DNA of 64,000 bases from Limnanthes douglasii subsp. nivea (lineage: Eukaryota; Streptophyta; Magnoliopsida; Brassicales; Limnanthaceae): contig JAUPFV010000001.1 of the NCBI GenBank assembly GCA_036936605.1, positions 348,079,081-348,143,080 on the forward strand, read 5' to 3'. Both the position numbers and the translations under genes were made by a program. Positions 12,254 to 21,428 of this stretch are shown piece after piece (the stretch's first letter is position 1; the number at the start of each line of letters is the position of its first letter). The notes under the pieces were generated by a model. That model worked only from the letters and a program-made list of their open reading frames with translations. It was not told where the DNA came from and made no database searches.

Positions 12254-12990
12254 GTAGACAACTTTCTAGGTATGGATAGCCAAAGAATAAATTAGTAACG
12301 ATAGGTATTGTCTTTATGACATACCAACTCAGTCCACTCGAAAAAAGAAGTAGACATACAAATTCATGGTGAATATACTTGATAATGAAATTTACTTTCC
12401 CATTCTGATGGTCCAACAATGGACATCATTAAAATTGAAACTTGGAGTAAGTAGTGAGAACATGAGGTTATTAATATCCTGAATGTTGTGGTGGTTTCTA
12501 GCACTATGTGAACTAATTTGGACATGGCAAGAGACTGACATCAATAATAATGTTGGAAATCTCGAGATTGTTCAAGTCTAGATTCACGAATAATACTATA
12601 CCCATAGTGGTTTACCATAGAGGTAAGGTGATATGATAGATCGCAAGTGTACGATTATAGTCAAATAATAGTCTATTCAACAAATCAATTGGTGATCCGA
12701 AGATCAAATTTGGTTAATTTAATTTTAAGAAAATAAAAGAGTAAACTTCAGCATGAAACGATTTTTGTGTAAATCAATATTTAAACAATTTCAAAGTTAT
12801 TAAACATGCATCAATTTTATTGCATATAAGTGTTTAAAATTAAATCTAATTATTCATCTTGTATATTTCTTTATCATCAGGTTCTCTTAATTTGTCTTCT
12901 TATTATCTCTCGATCTCAAATAACTAACCCACTGGTTGTATATTTAGTCTTCTATCTCCTACCATTAAATAATAAAATCTAAGAAAAGTA
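12254..12990 (+). repeat. dispersed repeat, copy 2
   Basis: Direct copy of 1272-1905, with shared 'cccattctgatggtccaac' near 12400 and 'aattattcatcttgtatat' near 12850. It includes a middle part (about 12530-12640, 'aatctcgagattgttcaag') that is missing from copy 1 but recognisable near 59520-59600. Together with copy 1 it flanks TE1, so the pair may be the LTRs of an older element that TE1 entered, or two independent insertions. Confidence 0.55.
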
Positions 12991-13019
12991 TTTGTTATAA
13001 AAAGGTTCAAATCTTGTGA

Positions 13020-15640
13020 TAAAATTGTAGAAGAAAATAATATTGAAGGCCATAAACCAAAGTCCACTCTCCACATTCTTCCACAACAACATCAAAGTCC
13101 GAAGAGCTCGAAACAAAATTCTCTCTGTTGTAAACCATGATAGCACCACCATCTCTAATTCTAGAGATATCTTCACTTATTTTTTCAAGTACTTTGAAGG
13201 TCTCCTTAGTTCCCCCAGCCCTATGATTTACCCATTCCTTGATATGATTAAGGCTCTTATTAAATCCTCAATATCCTTCTCTGACATGTCCAATATGATT
13301 AAGCCCATTACGGACGACGAAATAAAGAAAGCCTTATTTGAAATCGACAATGACAAAACCCATGGCCCTGATGGCTTTAATGCCGGTTTCTTCAAAGCGT
13401 GTTGGCCCACTATTGGGACCGACATATTCAAGGCAGTCAAGTACTTTTTCCGTATTGGAAAAATGAGCTCGCTCTGGAACAAAACCTTTATCGCCCTTAT
13501 CTAGAAAACTGACTGCTCCTCCTCATTCTCAAACTTTAGGCTTATTGCCCGTTACAATGTTATTTATAAGATTATCTAAAAAATTCATGCCAATAAAATT
13601 AAAACCACCATTCCTTCGCAGATTTATCCCTCCCTGTTAGTTTTTGTGCTTGACCGTTCAATTTCTAATAATATCATTCTCATCGAAGACCTCATACATT
13701 ATTATCACACCAACCGTAAGGGCCCCAGATGTGCTCTCAATATTGAACTCATGAAGGCTTTCGATAATATGCGTTGGTGTTTAATCCTAGATAGTCTATA
13801 TGTTATGGATTACCACACCAAGATGATCCATTGGTTCATCCAGTGCATTACCACCTCTTCCTTCACGGTTTGCATCGATGGTACTTCTACCAGCTCATTC
13901 CCAGGTATGAAAGGCCTCTGCAAAGATGACCCCCTCTCCCGTATCTTTATATTATTGCCATGCAGGTTCTATCCAACATTATTCAAGAAAAGAGTCAGGA
14001 TCCACCATTTGACTTCCATTGGAAATACTAGAAGCTCAAGATCATTAACCTCTGCTTTGCGGACGATCTCATGATCTTCCGCCGTACTAATGCATCTTCA
14101 ATTCATCTCATCAAAGAGGGTCTCAATGAATTTTCTCTCCTCTCCGGCCGCCAACTCAACCCGGAAAAAAGCCAGGTTTACCTCTTGGGGGTTCCTAAGG
14201 CTACCAAGATCAACATTTTAGACATTTTACATTTCAAGTAAGGTACATTACTTGTCTAATGCCTTGGTATCCCGTTGATCACCTCTAGGCTCTCTTATAA
14301 GGACTACATACCTATTTTCCTCAAAGTTACAAATCGCATCAACTCATGGACCTCCAAGCATATCTCGTACGCTGGCCATCTTCAATTGATCAAATCGGTG
14401 CTTTTTGCTAATCAAGTATACTAGTCTTCGATTTTTATCCTCCTTGTAAGAGTCTTAAATATAATCTCACAAATTTTCCGCCGATTCTTATGGTCTTGAT
14501 CATATATGAAGATTATGGGGGCTAAGATTACGTGGGAAAAGTTCACGTCGCCTGTGGACGAAGACGTCCATGGGATTCCCAATCTCAAAATTTGAAATCA
14601 GGTGGCTGTCCTAAATTTGTTTTTGGTCCATCATGACTAGATATCAAAACTCTATCTGGACTAAATGGACTCTCGCTGAAAAGATAAAGGACAAATGAGA
14701 ATATGGACCTTTCTCATTCCCTTCTCTCCTAGATGGGAATGTAGAAAAATCCTCAAGCTTCGCAGCCAAACTGTGGATTTTTATAAAGTAATGGTAGGAA
14801 ATAGCTCATCCACTTCCATCTGGCTGTTCCCAACATCCTTTGTGGCCGTCCAGCCCTAACATCATTAATTTGGCTCGTATGCAAAAATATTGTGTGTTTC
14901 AGATTTACAGAAAAATGGGCGGTGGATTTGGCCACCCCATGCCAGGGCTGGTCGTAAACGTTTTCCACCCCACCTTGCAGACATTAAAGATATTATAAAT
15001 AATCTCCCCTCGTTTTTCGATACGAACTATACATTTCTTTGCATCTTTAATCACTCACATCCTTTCTATACTATTGTCAGCACCTAGGAAGCTCTTCGTC
15101 ACTCGAAAACAAGGTTGCATGGACATCTCTTGTCTGGAATAAATAAAGACACTCTTTCATCACCTAGATGGCTATTCACAATAAACTTATCAGTTGTGAT
15201 AAGCTTATTAGTTGGGGCCAGGACTCTTCACCGGATTGTGTCATCTGTTAAAACAACCAGGAGAATTTGGAAAACATACTTGTCAATTCTTCCTTCTCCT
15301 CCTCCATTTGGGAGGATATTACCAAAAAATTAAATATCATTTCATCCCTCTTCTCTTGGGCTGTATGGCTTGCCGAAACAAGCTTCTGCCCCCTCCTCCG
15401 CTAGTTCCGGTCATCTCTGGCGTTCAGCCTTTTGCTCGGTTGTCTACTATATATGGATCAAAATAAACTCAAGAATTTTCAAGAACACTCAATCCCTTAG
15501 CCCTACTATTACCTACCATTTCTTCTCCGACCATCGATATTGTTTATTTGGCTCCAAGTTTACTTGGTCCATTTAATTTAGCCTCCTTACTTGTAATTTC
15601 GTATTTCCTTTGTAATATATTCTGAGTTCATGTACTTTGT
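13020..15640 (+). pseudogene. L1-like LINE reverse transcriptase, broken
   Basis: The reading 13043-13504 has the plant LINE RT entry (TDDEIKKALFEIDNDKTHGPDGF, containing the hallmark GPDGF). 13646-14074 continues RT (DLIHYYHTNRKG, then IELMKAFDNMRW in place of the usual K-AFD motif), and 14055-14066 gives the catalytic FADD. After the palm, 14100-14250 holds GLNEFSLLSGRQLNPEKSQ, the usual post-catalytic helix. The region to about 15560 is the degraded C-terminal zinc-finger-like part. The endonuclease domain is absent upstream, so the copy is 5' truncated at about 13020. At least one stop (13502) and several frameshifts make it inactive. No clear poly(A) tail is present near 15640. Confidence 0.8.
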
Positions 15641-15704
15641 TTCAGAGGTTTAAGCCTATCATGTTTTCAGATTTCTCTAACAAGATTTTACCAATTAAAT
15701 ATTT

Positions 15705-15745
<41 letters not shown>

Positions 15746-16188
15746 CAATTTTTATACAATTGTGTTCTCTAATAGACCATGATCATGGTATCTGTACTAT
15801 TCGTTCAACGTACGGTATTGCTACTATCTAATAAATAAATTATACCTGGTCTCAACCTAATCTTAAAACACTAAATTCAAACCCAAATAAATTATGAGGT
15901 TAAGTTTAATAACAATACTAAAAAAATATACAATTACATTAAAATGATAAAAAAATATTAGTTCACATAAAAACAATTAATTGTTCAAAAACCCAAAATA
16001 TTTAGAGATTATCCACTCCCACCATTAATATATATATATATATATATATAATAAATAAGAATAAATTATAAAAAAAATTATGTCTCGGATATAGGTTTTG
16101 AGGTTTTTCTGTTTCAGCAAAAGGTTTAGAAACCTATACGTATGTAAAAGCGGTATAAAAGAAAGTATTTTTTTTACTGTATTCGTTA
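15641..16188. other. AT-rich gap with two (AT)n microsatellites
   Basis: Dinucleotide AT runs lie at about 15710-15742 and 16027-16052. No reading frame or motif of interest otherwise. Confidence 0.6.
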
Positions 16189-16197
16189 TTTTTAATA

Positions 16198-17254
16198 GGG
16201 TGAAGCTAATTTCTCCATCAATTTTTTTTTATTTCTCCCATAAATAAAAAGAAACTCCACTTTGTTATTTCCTCCATAAAGGAAATAACACATTTACCCT
16301 TTTCTTTATTTTTATCTCAAAACACATTCATTCTCCAGCAACTCCATCGATTTCTACCACTATCTCAACTATCTCCATCATTTTAACTTATGCACACCCA
16401 ACTTATCCTATTAGATTCTCACATTAACCCCCTTCCCCCCATACATCCTGACCCTAGCCTTGCCACTATAAAGACGGTCTCCTCTTTAGATCTCTCTTCT
16501 AATCTTGAAAAACAACAAACCATAGCCAACAACTCGATTTCTCTTTTAATCTTGAAAAAAAACGGTAGTCTCTCTCGAATTCTTCTAAAGTAGAAATCAT
16601 TCGTTATTTTAAAAAACAACATCACTCAAAAAATGCAGCATTGTTTATTAAAACAGATGAAATGCACCTAATTCCGAGACATCTCAGAATTAGGTACGTT
16701 TTGTTTTTAAAAAAACCGCAAATTATTTTTTATAAAAAAAATACACCTCATTCCGAGATGCTATCTCAGAATCAAGTGTTTTTTTCTTGAAAAAAAAGCA
16801 CCTAATTCCTAGATGTTGTCTCGAAATTAGTTGTTTTCCGCTAGAACCTGCACAAATTGAGATTTTCAAAAATATGTTTTTTTAATAGAGATTTTCAAAT
16901 GACATGAATGTAAAACTAAAAAACTAGATTAAATTATTTTGTTGGTTGATTGAGTGATGTTCTCCGGTCTTAAATCTTTAGTTTGAATGTCTCCCTCTTC
17001 CATGAGTAATCTTTAAGAAATTTGAAGTTTTTTTTGTTTTTAGGGTTTAATTTTAGAAGCTAAATCATATATGTTGGATTTAATTGGGTTAAATCATGTG
17101 TTTGTTGATATAAGGGTTTTATAATGGTTAATGGCATCAAGTTATAAATTAAAAGGTAAAATGAGGACAAGATAGTAAAAACAAGTGATAAATCTATTTT
17201 TGATTTTGAAATATTGAGGAAATAAAAAATTAGATGGAGGAAATAGCGTCGCCC
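16198..17254. mobile_element. candidate Mutator-like non-autonomous DNA element
   Basis: The left end 'gggtgaagctaatttctcc' and the reverse complement of the right end 'gggcgacgctatttcctcc' match over about 40 bp, with the similarity continuing into 'atca/ctaattttttt'. The flanking nine bases are tttttaata on the left (16189-16197) and tttttagta on the right (17255-17263), 8 of 9 identical. Long inverted ends with a 9-bp target duplication are the hallmark of Mutator-superfamily elements. The 1057-bp interior has no transposase; a 67-codon frame at 16390-16593 is unremarkable. Chance inverted similarity in AT-rich DNA is possible but unlikely over this length. Confidence 0.55.
16662..16842. 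repeat. three imperfect palindromes, tandemly spaced
   Basis: The motif 'cacctaattccgaga' is followed closely by its near complement 'tctcagaattaggt' at about 16665-16696. Two decayed versions follow near 16744-16782 and 16798-16832. Each could fold into a short hairpin. They lie inside the candidate Mutator-like element. Confidence 0.6.
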
Positions 17255-17263
17255 TTTTTAGTA

Positions 17264-18135
17264 TCCACTTTTTATAACAAAGAATTATATTTGTTTTCTA
17301 TAAATAATGAGTTTTTAAATAAATTTACATCTTTATACATTTAAATAAATTGAGTTGAGATATTTTGTTTAATATTTTTATATTTTATTCTTGTTGTTTC
17401 AATACTTATTTGTTTCATTTATTCAAGTTTTATTTATTTATTTTCAATTTTGTATTTTTAGGTAATTATTTTTGTATTTTTGTTATTTTATTCAATAAAT
17501 CTCTCAATTACGTATTATATATATATATATATAATGAGAGTATTTTATTTTTTTTATAAATTTAACTACATAATAAATTATTAAATTAGTTTAGATTATA
17601 TATAAGTCAAAGATAAATATCCATTGATCAAAGAGAACAACCACATGTTATACCAGAAAGAGGTAGACACATCATTATCAATTGTCATCCTGTAATTGTT
17701 TTAAGCTAACGGTATAAGTTGGAGATTTTTTCTTCAAGTACAAGAGGGGGAGAAACTGAGGTTTAAATTCTTTTATTTTTTATTTTTTGTGTTTTCAAGT
17801 CACTATTGATGAGGGAAAGATTTATTCGATTCGCAAGTCAGGCTTTTGGAATATTTAACCAATATGTACTTTGTAATAAGAAGTAAATATGTTTTTACTT
17901 AGTAAGTTTGTGGGATGAATTAGCCTCTAATGGACCAATTGTCTAAGTCCAATGGCTCAATAGGCCAAAAGGCCCACAAAAATTGCTATATAAGCTAACT
18001 GATCTTTTCTTAAAAGGGGGAGAAAACATTTTTGCTAGGGTTTTAGTGAGGTGTATTTTCTTGTGGATCTTTCTAACTTTTCCATTCTTTATATTTTTCA
18101 ATTATCTTTCCGTTCTTGATATTTTTCATTATCAA
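17264..18135 (+). other. AT-rich region ending in LTR-like sequence
   Basis: An AT run lies near 17518-17533. From about 17880 the composition resembles a retrotransposon LTR: paired 'ggccc'-type motifs (17960-17975), a TATA-like 'ctatataagc' at 17986-17995, pyrimidine-rich RNA-leader-like sequence, and an end at 'cattatca' (18128-18135) directly before a TGGCGCC primer-site-like motif. No partner LTR was found in the window, so the left edge is unknown. Confidence 0.35.
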
Positions 18136-18137
18136 AT

Positions 18138-18155
18138 GGCGCCGGGAAGATGGCC
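18138..18155 (+). other. possible primer-binding site
   Basis: TGGCGCCGGGAAGATGGC starts two bases after a candidate LTR end. TGGCGCC-type starts are common in plant Ty3/gypsy primer sites. This could equally be coding sequence, since a short frame reads MAPGRWPVPG across it. Confidence 0.35.
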
Positions 18156-18168
18156 GGTACCCGGATAA

Positions 18169-18524
18169 CATATCCAAAACCGTTACGAGCATATAGAATA
18201 GGCTATTCTGCATCGAAACCTTAACGTTTTTATCAATCGAATCCTAAAGGATTACCCTCTGACTCACTGCTATGTACTGAAACTCGCCTTCGAGAGAGCC
18301 AAATCTTATACGAAAACGAAATCTGAGAAAAATCCTGTTGGTAATGGAGACCAGAAGAGTAGTGCCCCAGTTTCCGTTTCATTCTCGTCGTCGAGAGATG
18401 GTGGGTATGAAGCTAATATGGAAGTGAAGGTTCCTCTTGTTATTGAAAGAGAGAGTGAAAGCAGTACAGTATTAAAGAAAAGAACAAATTCAATCTTTTG
18501 GATGATCTGCAAATACCAAAAGTG
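18169..18524 (+). pseudogene. unrecognised Ser/Lys-rich reading frame after the possible primer site
   Basis: Apart from one stop near 18199, a frame stays open from about 18169 to 18524. It contains ILKDYPLTHCYVLKLAFERA, then a Ser-rich stretch near SSAPVSVSFSSSRDGG and EVKVPLVIERESESS. Its position after an LTR-like end suggests a retroelement leader or gag start, but no gag motif is recognisable. On the other strand, 18769-18440 is also open and shows a GTAAG-type donor and a TTTGCAG acceptor (complement of about 18585 and 18530). A spliced minus-strand gene fragment is therefore the alternative. Confidence 0.3.
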
Positions 18525-19594
18525 ACGCCCGTAGCCTCATAATATGGATAAATGAAATTCGATGAGAATTTATAGAAGAAGATCTTACCGTAGCTAGAAC
18601 CAATGTCCCCCTCTAGTAGCTGAAGGGGGAGCTCCATCGGCCTCCTCGCCATGGCCATCGCCAACCACCACAACCTTTCCCCAATCAGAGATGAATCAGC
18701 CATAATAGTTTTGGGTACAAATTTTGAAGCGGCTTCCACTCGGCTTCGCCGTCGAATCACCACGAACAAAGCTAAGTTTTCTAATTAGACATTTTTCACT
18801 AGTGTACTCTAAAATCTAGATATACACTATCTTTGTCGTGATCCTTTCTGCCAATCTGTCCTCTCAGTTGTTAATTACAGTGTGTTTGCTACATTCCACA
18901 ACTGTTCCACTCTTTGTAGATATATATCTTACTATGTACCTTCAGTATGTCCTTTGTGTACACTGTATGTTAACCATGCATCGCATGTTGCCTTTGCATG
19001 GATGATACTAGTCTAATAGTGTTATATACAACATTCATAGACAGTGTTTAATACTCACAGTTTGTATGTTACTATTGTACGATTGTATGTGTTTTGTCTA
19101 TTTCTGTTAGCTTTATATATGTTGTCTTGTATTCTGTGTGTTTCACTTGTGAATATTATGCTAGATGTGTGGTTTAATAGATTGTGTATGTCTATGAACG
19201 CTAGCATCTGCTAATAGTTGTAGTCTGTGTACACTATGTTTATCACACGTATATCTATTGTGTCGTGTTATATGATTATGTATTAATTCACATGTCTGTG
19301 TGTGCTGTATTGTGTACATGAGCCTGTTTTATTCCCATGTGTGTATATATCATGTTTTATTCACTGTTGCTGATATGTATAGGTTTTGTACGTGTTTGTT
19401 GCATTTGTATGTTTGTTGTATTGTAATTGTTATAATATGTTTTGCGTTTGTCCGAGATAATGTGTATGTTAATATCTATGTTGCACACACATTTTAGTCT
19501 TTTACATGACAGACACAAAATACGCACAACATTGTTTGGGTCCAGAGATAAGTTCCAGAGAAACAAGAGAGGCTGGAAGAAGCGCACGACAAGG
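18525..19594. other. T/G-rich interval without a convincing gene
   Basis: About 18790-19500 is dominated by short tgt/tat/gta words with frequent stops, like intronic or decayed satellite sequence. Short open frames near 19300-19700 have no family features. The point where recognisable TE2 sequence begins is about 19595. Confidence 0.4.
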
Positions 19595-20908
19595 TTAATA
19601 CCCATCCATACAACCAAATCTGAGCAAGGAAGAGGAAGAGAGCTTAAGTTTACAAGTGGTTCAACCCAAAGACTGGATATTTCCCATTTTTCAATACATC
19701 TCTGATGGGATTTTGCCTCCAGAGAAGGCTATGGCAAGGAAAATGAAACACAAGGCTCGCGGTTTCTTAATCATAAGAGAGGTTCTTTTTAAAAAGTCGT
19801 TTAGTAGACCTATCCTACGTTGCTTGGGGGCTGAAGAGTCCCAAGTTGTCTTATCCGAACTACACGATGGAGAGGGATCAACACAATGTGGTTATATAGC
19901 TCTAACCCTGAGGGTTTTGTTGGTCGGATACTATTGGCCATCCATAATGGCAGATGCCAAGGAGTTGGTGAAGAAATATGACCCATGCCAAATATATGGT
20001 AATGAAATTCATGTCCCAGCTGTTCCTATGGAATCGATTTATGAGCCAGTGCCTTTTGCTCGTTGGGGACTGGATTTAGTTGGGCCTCTACCAATGGCAT
20101 CCAGAAGGTGCAGGACTATTACTGTAGCCATTAATTATTTCTCAAAGTGGATAAAAACAGCCACACTAGCAGGAACTACTTCAAAAGCTATTATAAAATT
20201 TATCTTGTCTAACATTTGTTCCAGATTTGGGGTTCCACAAAAGATAACCACAGATAATGGGCCACAATTTGATAACAATGATATGGAGAATTTATGTGCC
20301 TCCAGGGGCATTTAACATTTCTTCTCTTCTCATTTCCACCCACAAGCAAATGGTCAAGTTGAAATGGCAAACAGGACCATTCTATCTGGTCTGAAAAAGA
20401 ATTCAGAAGGGGTTGCAGGGAAGTGGCCAAGCTATTTGCAAGAAGTATTGTGGGCATACCGGACTATACCTGGAGCTGCTACACATGAATCTCATTTTTC
20501 CTTGGTGTATGGGATGGATGCAATTACTCCTATAGACGCAACTCTACCATCATACAGAGTCCACAATTATTCCAAACAGGCCAATGAATTGGCAATTAGA
20601 AGTCAGTTGGACTTAATAGAGGAAAATATAGTTAAGGCTCATCTTAAAACCACCCATTACCAAGGCTTGATGAGAAGTATATTCGCTTCCAAAATTAAGA
20701 GAAGGGATTTTCAGTGAGGGGATAAAGTATTAAGAAAGGTTTTCTTGCATACTAAAGAAAAACAATTTGGAAAATTAGCTCCGAACTGGGAAGGCCCTTA
20801 TGAGGTCTCCGAAAAACTTAAGCCTGGGACATATAGGCTTCAAGACAAAGATGGAAGAATCCTAAAGCACCCGTGGAATATTGAGCACCTCCGGTTATAT
20901 TTAGAATG
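19595..20908 (+). pseudogene. TE2 integrase, C-terminal end of pol
   Basis: Integrase inserts element cDNA into the chromosome. The zinc-binding H..H and C..C part is present with changes (SELHDGEGSTQCGY, then KKYDPCQIYGNE, where the first Cys pair is partly lost compared with CDPCQ in TE4). The catalytic D (WGLDLVGPLP), the second D (TTDNGPQF) and the E (NGQVEMANRTI) are all visible. The C-terminal end reads HPWNIEHLRLYLE, as in TE4, with no chromodomain. Stops at about 20313-20315 and 20715-20717 inactivate it. The 5' boundary is a deletion breakpoint, not a start codon. Confidence 0.85.
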
Positions 20909-21428
20909 AAAGTTGTGTAAATATTTACTTGTCTAAAGTATATGTAAATATTAGAGGGCATACTCTTTCCTACCCTGGTGGCGCGTGAGGTTTTAATGAT
21001 GTGTCTAGTTTTTTCAATGAAATATGACGACTTCTTAAAATATTTGGAGTGATTTGATTACAATTCCTTTGAAGTCTTAAATTTTACTAATGATCTTTGA
21101 CAGATCAAATTAATTTGGTTGAATGATTACCATTAAACACATGTCATCAGAGATTTTAAACCCTCTCATCTTAAATATTTGTAAAATAAATAAGGGCTCT
21201 TTAAATATTAGCCATTAAAAATTGAAAGCAAGTATGAAACAGAGCAAAAATTGAGTAAGATAAACCTGTCCGGCTAAAAACCGGATGATAACACAAAATA
21301 TGCCTTGGACATCCAACGACTTTAGGTTTTGAGAAAGACTTAACCAGACTCAAATCGGACAAGATTAAAAGCCTTGGCCATCCAAGGACTTTAACGGTTC
21401 ACAAAATAAAGAAATAAAAAAAAGATAG
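20909..21428 (+). other. TE2 3' UTR between pol and the antisense gene
   Basis: Homologous to 49379-49869 of TE4, including two copies of a 'ccttgg.catccaa.gactt'-like sequence (about 21303-21325 and 21373-21394). No tandem array like that of TE1 is present. Confidence 0.6.

Noticed and set aside
19300..19500. Cys/Tyr-rich short frame resembling a small secreted peptide
   Set aside because: Sits in low-complexity T/G-rich DNA in which such residues are forced by composition; no signal-peptide-like start or cysteine spacing pattern.
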